DNA of 64,000 nucleotides from positions 95,812,444 through 95,876,443 of the forward strand of contig NC_052349.1 in NCBI RefSeq assembly GCF_009727055.1. Direction: 5' to 3'. The translations under genes and the position numbers were made by a program. Below the pieces are notes generated by a model. That model worked only from the letters and a program-made list of their open reading frames with translations, was not told the origin of the DNA and searched no databases. This document shows positions 24,975 to 37,200 of the stretch, one piece after another; within the stretch, counting starts at the first letter, position 1, and each line of letters starts with the position of its first letter. The DNA comes from Benincasa hispida (lineage: Eukaryota > Streptophyta > Magnoliopsida > Cucurbitales > Cucurbitaceae).

Positions 24975-25085
24975 CGTGTTTCTTGGTCACTTTGCTGCTT
25001 GGTGAGGTCCTGTGCTTGCTGTGTGTCATTGGTTGGAGGTGCGTTGATTAAGAATTCAAGTCTTAAGAAGTTTTATCTTTTGTAA

Positions 25086-26639
25086 ATGATCTTACTTCTA
25101 AACTAGGGCTGCTTCCATTATTCAATAATTGGTCATCATTAACAGTTAAATTTACTGGTACTTTTGTTACCGCATCTGGTACCTTCGGTATAATGGGGGT
25201 TATCATTCTGCCGCTCCGCCATGTCACTGCATGACATTGTTATTTACCTCTTGGCCCCGACACCCCTGAGCCTCTATGCTGCATACCAAGTGTTTTCTTC
25301 TTTAATTCCCTCGTAAGCTAATCTATCTGATCTTCTAATTCTTTGAAAGAGTCAGCTTGCAATTGTCTCATTGCCTCACTCATTTCAATATAATGTTTTA
25401 ATGATGTCTCCAGAGACGAGGTACTGAAAGCGGTATCATATGCGAACAGATGGTCATAGGGTGGCGTACCTTGAGAATTACTTGGGCTGTAATCCGGATT
25501 AGTGAAGACTGAAGGGTTGCCTCTATCCTCTTGATAACTAAATTGATAGAAACTATGGCCCTTATGATTGAGATTCTCATCCAAACCAAAAATTGGGTGA
25601 CCCCCCTAACTAGGGTTGTGGTTGTTGCCCCATGATTTCTCATACATAGCATATACGGGTTGTTGATTCCATGGGCAGACGTCTACCGGATGTACCTCTC
25701 TCCATTGAGTGCAATCCACTGTGGGTTCATGAATCACCGCCTTAACCTGCACTGTTCTATGAGAGAGAGTTCTCTGCTGATTAGCCACCGTCTAGAGGAG
25801 CAAGGTCATTGTGGTCATTTGTTTGACCAATGCGCTCATTGTGTCCATTGGCTCATCGGCCCTTTCTACTCTTTCTTGCTCCTGGCCTCTTATCTCAAGC
25901 CCGGTATCAATCCATTCGTTAAAATGTCGCGAGATGCGATCCAATATGTTCTTCTCTTCCGTATATGACTTATTCATTAATCCTCTTTCTGCGGAGGCAT
26001 CGAAAACTGCTTGCGTTGATTGGTCGAGGCCATTGTAAAAGGTTTCCATCAAAATACTGTCATGAATCCCAATATGTGGACAGTTCTTCACTAACTGCCG
26101 GAATCTCACCCAGGCGATGCTCAAGGTTTCATAACCCTTTTGTTCGAAATTTAAAACCTCCCTCCGCTTCCTTGCATTGACAGACGGAGGGAAGAATCTG
26201 TTCATGAACCTATCAACCATCTGCTCCCATCCATTAATTTCGACTGGCTCTAATGCTTGGGCCCACCTCTTTGCTTCTTCCCATAATATGTATGGGAATA
26301 GGTATAGTTTAAGACTTTCTTGAGTTATATCAGGCAGAGAGAATGCGCTACACATGTCTACAAAATTTGTAAAATGTGCGTGTGGGTCTTCTCCCTGTAA
26401 TCCTCCGAATTGCCCACATTCTGAATCATTTGTAGCATAATAGGTTTTATTTCAAAGCTTGCATTCCCCTTGACTACTGGTCTTGATATTCCTGGTGAAA
26501 AATATAGAAATCTAGTGCCGCATATTCCCTCATAGGGATGTTCTGATCAGTAGCAAGAAAAACGGGATCTTGGACTAGCAAATCTCCCCTCTAGTTTCCA
26601 GCAAGTGCCAACTTCTCATCAGCCATACTTCTTCACCAA
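25086..26639 (-). pseudogene. Athila gag, decayed
   Basis: The start is probably the ATG at 26626-26624 (MADEKLALAGN), followed within 12 codons by a stop. The central capsid-like frame 26355-25792 (LKLYLFPYILWEEAKRW, FFPPSVNARKRREVLNFEQ, FYNGLDQSTQAVFDASA) is the plant retrotransposon gag domain. A further frame at 25584-25318 carries FSYQEDRGNPSVFTNP and YDTAFSTSSLETSLKHYIEM. Stops and frameshifts separate the parts. The AT-rich piece at 25085-25317 has no clear frame. Confidence 0.82.
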
Positions 26640-26819
26640 TTAATTTAGCCCTTATGACTCTACGCGAAGAATACACTTGATCTCTAGGTCCGCTTAGAAT
26701 TACCAGATCACTCTAGCACTCATAAGCCATCAGACTGCTCCCCGCATTAAACAGTCAGTACAAAGAGATCTGTCATGCACATAACATAAAAATATTCAAA
26801 CAATAAACCGTTAACCAAG

Positions 26820-26837
26820 TCCCCGGCAACGACACCA
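26820..26837 (-). other. Primer-binding site of the Athila element
   Basis: The - strand reads TGGTGTCGTTGCCGGGGA six bases inside the 5' LTR end. It is close to TGGCGCCGTTGCCGGGGA, the tRNA-primed site common in plant Athila/Tat elements. Confidence 0.85.
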
Positions 26838-26843
26838 TAAACT

Positions 26844-28680
26844 TGTAAGCAATGAAATTAAGATATACTGTGATTGATGTTCTATGCTCGAAATGATGCG
26901 ATACTACCACTAGATATGCGTTAATGATGGGTGTTCACGTAGTATGCCATGCGTTGTCACAAGTTTCCTTACGATAGAAACAAGTGTAATTCCATCGCAA
27001 GTTTCTCGGTGTGATCCGAGGTCTAACACGGGGACTGGTTTAGGTTATTGTGGTATGTTCATGATATATGCGACCAGGTTTTCAATCTTTAAAAATGTGT
27101 TTATATAAGTATAAATTGCGATAAAATAAAATAAAACGGTAAAGATGCGATAATAAAATGAAATACAATAAACCTAAGCTAGATGATACAAGATACAAGC
27201 TTCATGTACAAGATGTTGTGGTCAAGGCTGGCTATGAAAGGTGTGCAAAGACGTGGAATGCGGCGGCAAGTCTTATGAACAGGATAGAAAGAGAAAGACA
27301 AATAATATAAACAACGCAAGTTCTCAATTGCGTTGAAGCTATAAATGTTGTTCCGCTCTTCTCTTGGCGTACACCTTTCAGTGATCGGCCGCACTCCCAC
27401 ATGTCTGTGGTGAAACAGAGACTAACGTAATGAACGCAAGGTTGCTTCCATGGCTGGAAGTACTACTCGCTTTAGTTAATGCATTCTTCTGACCTTCTCT
27501 CGATAGATCAGAATGGCATCTTCACTTTTGCTCTTACAGGTGAAGATGTCGTCTAGCATGCCTTAGCTAAACGTATTTTATATCTTTAACACAGATTAAG
27601 TACTTAGTTAATTCATATTTCTTATCAGGGAATTAAGAAGACATCATGAAGAAAGTAATTGATGGGTGAACGGATGGTAAATGAAAGCTATCGAAACATT
27701 TAATACATCTATTAAGCATTTGATACATGGTGTGTGAATGAAAAGATAAAGAAAACATGAAATACAACGATGAAAGAGATAGAACAGACACAAACAAGTG
27801 CCAATGTCTTGGCACTGATTCGATGGAGATCTACTTGTCGGATAGGATGGATTTGATGGTAGAAAGAGCTTCCCTCTCAGGCTTGCTCTACCGGTAGTAG
27901 GGCTGTCTCTTATACACATCTAGATGTGTATAAGAGACAGGTAGTAGGGATCTTTGCACAGAGCTTTCAATCGGGTGTTTGGCAGGTTAGATCTGATATT
28001 CACCTCTCGGCCTTATCTCGTCTTCTTCCCGGATTTCTTCACTCAAGCACTCAGCTTAGCCTTTTCTCTCAACAGTTTTACAGCATTTACCCCGTATCCC
28101 GTAGCATATTTTTTCTCTGAAATCAATGGGGTATTTATAGGTGCAGGTCTTTGACTCCAGCCTTATGGTCCCCACTTGATTGTCATGGTAATTTCGAAGA
28201 TGGAGGGATATTATTCCTTCTGTTATGCAATCAGACCATCAATTCTACACAACCGTTAGTTGTACACGTGTCTCAATCCTCTGCTTTTTTGTTGCTCAGC
28301 TGCATCTTTCGATCATGGATTCGCATGTGGTGTTGTTTTTATTACCGCATGCGATTGACACACAGCTCTGGATCGACTATCACATTGCACCGCCATTGCG
28401 GTAATCGTCTCTTCATTGTTGATTGATGGCCGCAATGTGACAGAGATGCGTTGATCAGTTTCTCGTGAGCCTTGAGCGGAAGCGGTGACTTGGTTTTCTG
28501 CAAAACAGAGTAAAATCCAGCTTGTCTTCCATCTTTATGGTGTTAGTGGGTGTAATTGTAAACATTTATAATTATTGTAATACTAGGCTAATTTTCATAC
28601 AATCGGCACATATTTACTAACTTTTGGCCGCAATATCTAGATAAGGTGGCATAAATAACTTGTATTTCTACAAGTTATCA
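26844..28680 (-). repeat. 5' LTR of the Athila element, containing a foreign adapter
   Basis: This 1837-bp copy matches the 3' LTR. It is longer because 47 bp at 27903-27949 (a 38-bp adapter plus a 9-bp repeat) interrupt it; without these it would be about 1790 bp. ORFs crossing the insert are artefacts. Confidence 0.93.
27894..27949. other. Nextera/Tn5 mate-pair junction adapter with 9-bp duplication (artefact)
   Basis: The 19-bp Tn5 mosaic end CTGTCTCTTATACACATCT lies at 27903-27921. Its exact inverse complement AGATGTGTATAAGAGACAG follows at 27922-27940, making the 38-bp palindrome used as the junction adapter in Nextera mate-pair libraries. It is flanked on both sides by GTAGTAGGG (27894-27902 and 27941-27949), a 9-bp repeat of the length Tn5 produces. 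The other LTR shows an uninterrupted GGTAGACGGGATC at the same place. This is library sequence left in the assembly, not plant DNA. Confidence 0.97.
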
Positions 28681-28685
28681 ACCTC

Positions 28686-29480
28686 CATTCTAGCTTTTGT
28701 AGATAGTGAACCAGTCCTTTGAGGGTGTCATGTAGAATGTACATTTGGAATCCAACTCTCAATTTTGAATTTCATTAAAGTGTTTATTGTTAGGATTGTG
28801 TTGTGAGGTGGTCAGAGTGTCAGCAAAGATATAACTCCCATATTTTGCCATTGATGCTCCAGCCTTAGGTTCCCTTTTGTTTCATCTTGTTTCTCCTTTT
28901 GTTTTTGCTGGTTTTACTTCTTTTTAAAGAAGAAACAATCCTTCTTTATGTGGCCAATCTTGTGACAAAAATTACACATGAGTTTACTTTTATCTTTTTT
29001 ATTCTTGTCATATTTCCAATTATTTTTGGATTTCCCCTTTGAGAACAACAATCACCACTGTTTTAGTCTTTCTTTTGAGCTAGAATTTCTAACTCCTTGG
29101 TCTTGATTGTTGAAATCACAATATTTGTAGTGATCTTCTCCCTTAGAAGAGCTACTTTAACCTCTCTATATTCTTAAGTTTAATAAGATGAATGATTCGT
29201 TTCATCACCTATCTTGTCATCTAAGCTCTTGAATTCAGTAGATAGCTTCTTGAATTCACTTAGGTTGTCACTTAATAATTTTTTTGAATCCATTTTGTAG
29301 GTTAAAAACTGTTCTCTAAGGTATGCCCGATTAGGTAAATCCCTTGAGAGGTACAATTCGTCTAGTTTAACCCATATTTCATATGTTGTTGCTTTCTTAA
29401 TTACTTATCTAAGCACGTTATCACTTAAGTTCAAGACAATCGTGTCTAAGGCCAGTTTTTTCTAGGTTGGGATATTTAAG
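28686..29480 (-). pseudogene. Ty1/copia gag remnant, 5' part of the split element
   Basis: The - strand continues the copia element interrupted by Athila. It reads TYEIWVKLDELYLSRDLPNR near 29390, then KFKKLSTEF-type helices. At about 28990-28930 there is a CCHC zinc knuckle, CNFCHKIGHIKKDC, followed by a lysine-rich stretch. After further decay it ends with LKGLVHYLQKLEW next to the target duplication at 28681-28685. Frameshifts and stops are frequent. The upstream LTR was not recognised; the direct repeats that start at 29455 may have replaced it. Confidence 0.75.
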
Positions 29481-29960
29481 CTGATGGAAACAAAACACTT
29501 CTACCTGGAAACTAACCTGGAAGGTGAATTAGATAGATTTGCTACAAGCGTGCAATTATTGATTAAAAGTTTATTAAAATGTTTAATGAATAATAATCAA
29601 AGTTGTTTAACTATCCAAAGTTAATGTTACTATTGGGCAAATTTAAACAATCACTTAGCAAAAAAAAAAGTAGTCATACTTTTTCTAAGTTAAATTAACC
29701 CTAAGTAAAACACTCGGTGGGAGGAAAATAGGGTATATGATACTTCATTATTCCTATCACGTTTCTCCTACACAGTTCACACCATGAGACCTATATTCAG
29801 TCTCGAGGCACCTTTGCTTGTGTTTCCCTACAGGTGGTGTTCGTATAGGTCAATACCAAGGTGAATGGAGAGAGCATTTATAAAAAGTGGGAGCGGGATG
29901 TGTGTTAACACATCCTAAGGTCTCTTTCATTAGTTTGAATAAATAGTCATGCAATTGTTA
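29455..29960 (+). repeat. Direct repeat copy 1 (partner at 31127-31590)
   Basis: The sequence is closely similar to 31127-31590: shared TACCTGGAAACT, GGTGAATTAGATAGATTTGC, TGGGAGGAAAAT, CAATACCAAGGTGAATGGAG. There is no coding potential. The spacing (about 1.67 kb) and the + strand gag after copy 2 suggest leader or LTR sequence of a copia element, but TG...CA ends could not be fixed. Confidence 0.65.
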
Positions 29961-31126
29961 TCCCCAGTTTTGTTAGTTTTTGGAATTAATTTGCAGTTTT
30001 TATAGTGAGGTTACATTTACTGTTCTAAAATTCATGTTGATGAATGAGGTTTTGCAATTTTTGGATGTTTTTAGGGTTGGACTATATAGATTTATTTCTT
30101 CTTTTTTTTTTTTTTTTTACAAATTGGTTTGTAAGGGCCCGTTGTTTTGGGCATAAATTTGCAATAGCGTCTGTATTTGATTAAATTTGTGTGGTTCGTG
30201 ATTTTCCTGATGAAATTTTGGAGAAAACAAGGCCAAAGAAAAAAACGGAGAAAAACAGGGGATCCAAGATGGAAAAGGGGCGCATGTTGCATCTGATTCA
30301 CGTGTGGTTCGTGGGGTTCGAGTGATTCACACGATTTCAGGTCTGGTTTAGCTGCAGTTNAAATTAATATAAAGATTATATTAATTTAATTAATTGTTAA
30401 GGAGTCAAATCTCGGTCCATTTATTGCTATTTAAATTATGTATTTGATGTATGATTTATTTATTTATTTATTTATCATGTCATAATGTATGCCATATAGA
30501 AAATCCCACCATAGGATATGCACTTTTTCATGCATCATATGTATTATAAATGTTATAACATAGTTGCATGATTTAATTTTATAGCATGCTCATACATCAT
30601 ATTAATGTTATAATATATGTTTGCATGCATAATAACATTATCATGCATCATTTATATTATAAGAGTTATAATATATAGTTGGATGCATATATGAATGTTT
30701 TTTTTTATTATTATTATTACTTTAGTATATAATGGTTATATATGTTTAAGTAATGAAAATTAAAATTGTAATTGCATGAAGCATATCATTACTTTAGATA
30801 ATTTCATAATTGTTTTAATTTTTCTAAGTATGATTTCATATGCAATGTTTGGTTTTAACTTATTTCACATTTTAATAATTGTTATAATTAAATGAAATTA
30901 TAAATTAAAATCAATAATAAAGATTTGCATGCTAACTTAGGTTTAAAATCATGTATTTAAATAATTTAAAAATATGATTCACATAGACCTAAATTCACAA
31001 TGTTTCTAATTTGATTAGAAATTAGTTTAATCTTTTTAATCAGTTTAATAGGATTAAATTGGTTTTAATAAAAGATTAAAGTTGTAGCAAATGTATCTAT
31101 AATAGACTTTTGTCTAAATTCAGTTT
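29961..31126. other. AT-rich spacer with one ambiguous base
   Basis: No gene is visible. A poly-T tract at 30100-30119 produces the spurious lysine-rich ORF. A single N sits at 30360, at an abrupt change from mixed sequence to very AT-rich DNA, so it may mark a closed gap. Degenerate ATAATGTTATAATATATG-type repeats follow at 30470-30700. Confidence 0.5.
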
Positions 31127-31590
31127 TATCTAAGCTGAGGTATTTAAGTTGACAGAAACGGATCACCCCTACCTGGAAACTGAACTGGAGGTGAATTAGA
31201 TAGATTTGCTACAAAGCAATTTTTTATTAAAAGTTTATTAAAATGTTTAATGAACAATAATCAAAGTTATTTAACCATCCAAAGTAAATGTTACTATGGA
31301 GCAAATCTAAACAATCACTTAGAAAAAAAAAGTAGCCATATTTTTTTCTAAGTTAAATTAAACCTAGGTAAAATACTCAGTGGGAGGAAAATGAGGTATA
31401 TGATACTTCATTGTTCCTATCATGTTTCTCCTTCATAGTTCACACCATGATACCTATACTCGACCTTGAGGCACCTTTTCTTATGTTCCCCTATAGGTGG
31501 TGTTTGTATAGGTCAATACCAAGGTGAATGGAGAGAGTGTTCACATCCCACGGTCTTTTTCATTAGTTTGTAGTAAATTTTCATGTTCTG
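31127..31590 (+). repeat. Direct repeat copy 2
   Basis: This is the partner of 29455-29960. It lies about 450 bp upstream of a copia gag start on the same strand, so it is probably part of that element's 5' region. Confidence 0.65.
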
Positions 31591-32041
31591 TCTTAAGACA
31601 CCTTTGTTTGTATCCCCCTACGAATGGAATTTGCATGACTCTTTACTCAAACTCCAGAAATGGATATGGTTGCTTCAATTTTTGCCCAAATTGATTTTTC
31701 CCTATGGTTGTCTCATTGGGGCAGAACTCTAGAATTTAAAATGGGGGATTACACTTACAAGAAAATGTTAAGCTAGTTAACAATTTCTAGACTGAACAAT
31801 AGTGACTAATAATTACAGGAACAAATAGTTGTTCTTTTTATTGGTTGAGATGGTCTCATTTTAGTGAAGGGGTATCTGATCACCCCAAGGTGGTTTTTAT
31901 CCTGTCTCACTAAACATCATTACAAAATAGATCACATAGGGTGCATTAAAATATTTTACAAAATTTGATCGATTTTTCCAAAATGGGTAATGCATGGATT
32001 ACTAATATAAATAAATTGTATGTTTCAGCAATTTTATCAAA

Positions 32042-33005
32042 ATGACTTCCACGACACTTAACATGCTTTCTGTCAATAAATTAACTAACGATAATTACAC
32101 AACCTGGAAAAACACAATTAATATAGTTATGACCATCGATGACTTGAGATTTGTCCTCGTTGAGGAGTGTCCTCAAGTCCCCACTTCAAATGTCACTCGA
32201 AATATTCGGGAGGTATATGAACGTTGGGTAGGGCAAATGAAAGATCCCGAGCGTACATCTTGACAAGCCTTTTCGAGGTCTTGGCCAAGAAGCATAAGCC
32301 CATGGTCACTGTCTATGATATCATGAAGTCTCTACGAGGAATGTTTGAACAACTGTCCACTCAACTCAGGCATGATGCTCTCAAATTCATCTTTAGTGCC
32401 CGCATGCTAGAGGGGGTCTCTGTTTGAGAACACGTTCTGAACATGATGGTCCACTTTAATGTGGCTGAGATGAACGAATATGTCATTAATGACACCGATC
32501 AGGATAGCTTCATCCTGAAAACTTTACCTGAAAGTTTTCTACAGTTCCGTAACAATGTTGTTACGAACCTAACCACCTTGCTCAACCAGCTACCGAATTA
32601 CCCATCCTTGAAGAAAGTCAAGGAACAGAAGGGTGAGACAAATATTGCCTCGTCCTCAAAGAAGTTCTACATAGGTTCGAGCTTTGGAACTAAGTTCATG
32701 TCTTCCTTTTCCGGCTCCAAAAAGTGGAAGAAGAAAAAAGGTGGAAAGGGAAGGTTGACCCACCGGTTGCTACCCAAAATACCAAGAAGGCCAAGGCTGC
32801 AAAGGGAATGTGTTTCCATTACAACCAAGAGAGACATTAGAGAAGGGACTGTCCCAAATACTTGGTGGAAAAGAAGAATGCCAAGCAAGGTAAATACAAT
32901 CTACTTGTATTAGAAACTTGCTTAGTGGAGAACGAAAATTCGACCTGGATAATTGATTTGGCAGCTACTAACCACGTTTGTTTTTCATTTTAGGAAATTT
33001 GTTCC
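32042..33005 (+). pseudogene. Ty1/copia gag and protease start, frameshifted
   Basis: The frame opens MTSTTLNMLSVNKLTNDNYT, a gag N-terminus of the UBN2 type that I associate with cucurbit copia elements. It passes by a +1 shift near 32225 into YILTSLFEVLAKKHKPMVT and, after a TGA at 32426, continues EHVLNMMVHFNVAEMNEYV. A lysine-rich linker follows (SGSKKWKKKKGGKG), then a frameshifted zinc knuckle and STWIIDLAATNHVC near 32940, the protease block in which the usual DSGAT is DLAAT. Similarity stops at about 33005. No reverse transcriptase follows, so the element is truncated. Confidence 0.82.
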
Positions 33006-33239
33006 CCACGGCGACTGTAAAACTAAACGATCTTATATATATACAAGATCATCCTGGACAATCGCTTAGATAATATGTAAGCAATCATTTATTTGATTTT
33101 TTTTTATACGTTCATATAGTGAGTATATTCAATCATTTACTAACCTTTTTGGGTTGGAATATATTCCTATCCAACGACTTATATAATAAAGCATGAAAAT
33201 ACTTCCACCTAAGTATTCGTGGTATTGTCTTCTTGCTCA

Positions 33240-33720
33240 CTTTGGTGGCTATGAACTTGCTGGATGTGGATAAAATTTCATAAACCCAAATCTACCTTAT
33301 GAAAAACTTTGTTACACATAGAAATTATCACAAACTCGTTGAGATTGTACTGAATTTGAAAAGCAATCACATACCTGGAATGCAAGTACAAAATCATTTA
33401 TACAATAATATTTGATGTGAATTGGACCTATTGCTTTCTTTATATTGTGCGATGTAAAATATTTTTCATACTATTCAATTAACGTTTAAAGACAGACGAC
33501 TAGTCGTAACTCCTAAAGATTTTAATGTCATCAACGATCCCAAATGTCTTAACATGAAACTATGTTTTCTTATCTTTTCCCATCATTACGACTTCAATGT
33601 ATAATGCTAATGCAACCTTCATGACATCTTCATCGTTTGTAGACTTGTACTTTCAAAAGCAGTCTCAACATCCTTACAAAGTTTTCTCAATCGGCCACAA
33701 ACTAGTTACCATATTAGAAT
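33240..33720 (-). pseudogene. Probable DUF1985/Ulp1-type transposon protein fragment
   Basis: The - strand reads DEDVMKVALALYIEVVMMGK and then FGIVDDIKIFRSYD, a stop, SSVFKR and LNSMKNILH. This resembles the DUF1985 region of plant transposon-borne Ulp1-protease proteins, where a Trp (YDWSS) stands where TAG is read here. Stops and shifts are frequent. The identification is from memory of the family's pattern and is moderate at best. The rest of 33005-34200 shows no gene. Confidence 0.45.
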
Positions 33721-34201
33721 CATCTTAAGTGAAAATTGAGACATTGAAGCCGTAATAATGGGATATCTGGTATTAAATTTGTAGGTAAATCTAGTATTTC
33801 ACATGGCAAAAATGTCAATAGCAATAAATTTTTTAAAAAGAGATCAATCATAAAGAAGTTTTTGGTTCTCGGTTCATTTTACGAAATGTTCATGAAAAAA
33901 GAGAATAAGAAGAAAATGAAGAGAGGAAGAAGAGAAATAATTATGAGTAAAATTATTAATAATCAATGAGTCCATATGACTTGGAATTTGCTGTTCTGAA
34001 AAGCAAATTTCAGGACCTGCAAAGATTCAAACCCAAGAAATACAAAGTGGAAAGAAAACTACAGAACCCCTTAAATGTGCAAATTTCAATACAATAATTT
34101 TAATTGAAGGCAGTTAGGTTTCTAATGTCACAGCAGAAGCACGGTTGGAGGATGTCCTTTGGACCAACTGAACTGAAGCTAGTGGGACTTCCAAACCATC
34201 C

Positions 34202-37200
34202 TCATAACTCATCCTGCAACACCAATGAGTTTCTTACAACTACTTATTGCAACACCAATGTGAGTTGCATAACTGCACATACCGCTTGAATGCTAAAAAT
34301 GCTCTCAGGAAAATGGATATGTTTTACATTTACCGACTAGGAGACCAACCAAAAAACTTAATCAGCTACTTCTTTCATGTAATAATCCATAGTGTTTCAC
34401 TAGCCTTACGTAAAACTTTATCATAAATGGATCGTGGAATTTAACATTATTCAATGTTTTCATAAATTGGAGCCTTTTTCAATACCATAAAATGTACTAA
34501 TACTTGGAGTTTGTTAGTCGTGAAAAAAAACTTCTTTGACTTGAAGTTTGGTTTTCCATGAAATTTTAAATAATATTGATTTGCATCAACATTCTAGTAG
34601 TAATTTCGTTCTATGAATATAGAAATTTTGATGTTTTTGCCGAAATTTACCCTATGGGATCGATTTAGAATATAAACAAAATTGGGGAGGGCCAACTTAC
34701 ATGGTAGTAGTCATCAAAGTCATGCCGATCCTGCAAAGCAAAATTTTAAGATTTAGACTTAATTTTTCGATTGCATGAATGCAAGCTAAACTGAAACAGC
34801 AGTTAGCTTTGAGAAAGGATACTCTAAGAATGAATTAAATACGCTAATGGGTTTATTAGGAGCTGTATGATCACTAAATTCGGTTTTAAATGAATTGCAA
34901 AAATTTTGAAGAAAGGAAAAGCATCCCTTGTGTCACCCAATGCATATTACCTAATACCTATGGAAAGTTTGGTTTATTATTTACCCAAGCAGGCAAGGAT
35001 CACATTATCACCAAAAAAAGAAAAATGAAGGAAAAGCAACTAAGTATAAAGCCAACAGATTCTTGCCCATTACAAGAAAGACATATTGAAGGGAATGAGT
35101 ACTGTTCAGGAAGACAGTATAAATCGCCCGACCTCTTCAGTGGCTGCAAAGCCCAAAAGAGATGAGCACAATATAGATGATAAATTATAGATGGGATATG
35201 TTCAGCTAGAGATATACCCTTCGATAATGCCTCCGCCTATCTCTATGACGATTGTCTCGTTCCCTTCTTCTCCTTTCACCTTCCTCTCGAGCCCTCTCAG
35301 CCTCCTACATCCACTCAAATTTATATAAAATTGAAGAAATTTAGAATTCTTGTTGTGTTATGTCATCGGGCAATAAAACCCACAAGACTTCTCACCTTTT
35401 CTTCCCTAGCTTTCCTTTCTTTCTCTGCTTCCTCAAAAGCTTCCTTTTCTGCCTGAAATTGTGAACACGTTGAATTGACAACTCTACATTCAATCATGAT
35501 TTCTGTTCTTTTCTTTTCTTTTTCTTTTTCCTCCGTGGATTTTCTTTTTCACGTTTTGGGCTAAGGGGGTGGGTGGAAGGAAGTAAATTGTAAAAACTCC
35601 TCCTATTTGAGACTGTCCAAAATGAAATTTCCAGTAAATGACATATATACCTCCTTATTCCTTGCAAACGTATCATCAACAACTTCCTTTGCATACTGTG
35701 GGTCATCGCATATCAAAATGTTGTCAAAAACTGATCCAGCTTTTACCTGCAATATATTAATTCATCATCAGAGACACTACACATCTTAATTTAAAAGACT
35801 GGTCAGTGGAGACATTGACACCTATTATACAAACTAGAATACAGAACCAAAACGTGACTGTTGACAAATATAAAATAACAATAATTAAACAAATCACGAT
35901 AATAGGATTAATTTTAACTTTCAATCTGAATGAATCAACTTTTTGAAAAGGGAAACAAAAACAAATCATGATGTCTACCTGCCAAACTTCAATGCCCACA
36001 TACTTTATTGGTTTTAGCACGTAAAGATTAGGATCGTCCTCAAACTCTGGATAAATAAAACAGCAATAGGAAGAAAAACATACATATATTAAAATAGTTA
36101 ATGAGAAAAAATTTGCTAACTTGGCTAGCATAGAGTAAGATTGTTCTCAAAACAGAACTCTAACAACTGACTAAAATAGAGAATCAACCCGGAGAGCCTA
36201 TGAGATCATGATTATGTACCACTAGGAACTAGCTTTACTGTTTTACCGGTTATCTGAAACAATGAAATAGACAGGTCCATTTTCAAGCAAGCAATAGAAA
36301 AGTCTAAAAAATGAATTCATTAAGACCCGTCTGATAACGTTCCCATTTTTGTTTCTTGTTTCCTGTTTCCTCTTTTTTTAGAACAAGAAACAGAAATATC
36401 TTTGATAACTATTCCTGTTTCTTGTTTCTTAAAAAAAAAAAAAGAAAAGAAAAGAAAAAAAAAAGAGAGAGAGAAAGACAGAAACTTGTTCGATAACTAT
36501 TTCTTGTTTCTCATTTCTTGTATTTTTTACCCCTTACATTTCTCTATATTTTATAGTTTAAATATAATCTAAATATATAAAATAAAAAGATATATATAGC
36601 ATGTGTTAAAATATAAAAATTAATTAGCAAATATTTAAACTATTGAATATACATGAGTCCCGATGTAAAATTAATATCGATGATACAACGGTTGCTATCA
36701 TTCACATGTTGCTAAATTTTGATTTACAATATTATTTCTTACTCAAATCATTTGTTTTAAATTTTAAATGATGTAGACTCAAATCTAACTCAATTATATT
36801 ATTATGTAAATGTCATGGTTGTAAAAATATTAAAATGAACCTAAATGAAATATCTTAGTAAACAAAATTTTATTATTGTAAAATTATAATTAGTTTCGTA
36901 TGTAAGAAAAATAAAAATATATATATAAATTAAAAAAATAAATATATGAATGCATATTGCAAAATTTAAAATTCAAAGTTCAAAATTCAAAAAATATTTA
37001 TACGTAGTTCATTTTCTTATATTTGAAAATAACCCTATTGAAAATTTGAAATTTGAAAATCCAAATAATATATAAATCTAAATATTTGAAAATTCAAAAT
37101 TCAAAATTAAATTAACATACAGGTATAAAAAACAATAAATATAAATAAAAGAGAGAAATAATTATAAAAGAAATATTAAAAATATATATATAGAAAAAAA

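Larger units (their letters stand above)
17726..28680 (-). mobile_element. Athila-lineage Ty3/gypsy LTR retrotransposon, nearly complete
   Basis: The element reads on the - strand: 5' LTR 28680-26844, primer-binding site, gag, protease, reverse transcriptase, RNase H, integrase, long 3' interior, polypurine tract, 3' LTR 19529-17726. LTRs start TGATAACTTG and end CTTACA. The flanks carry a 5-bp duplication ACCTC (17721-17725 and 28681-28685), which is direct evidence of one insertion event into the older copia element. Coding regions carry stops and frameshifts, so it is not autonomous. The RT reads KWLDAGVIYSISNSSWVSPV and VPTRTTTGWRIYMDYRK, typical of the Athila lineage; no chromodomain was seen. 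Confidence 0.92.

Noticed and set aside
27644..28154. ORFs beginning MCIRDS (27919 down) and MYKRQ (27926 up)
   Set aside because: Their N-termini are translations of the adapter palindrome; the rest is LTR sequence.
35206..35217. TAG at 35208-35206 as the end of CRT3, giving a protein without HDEL
   Set aside because: A GT donor at 35217 and two further exons restore a proper YYHDEL end; the stop lies in the intron.
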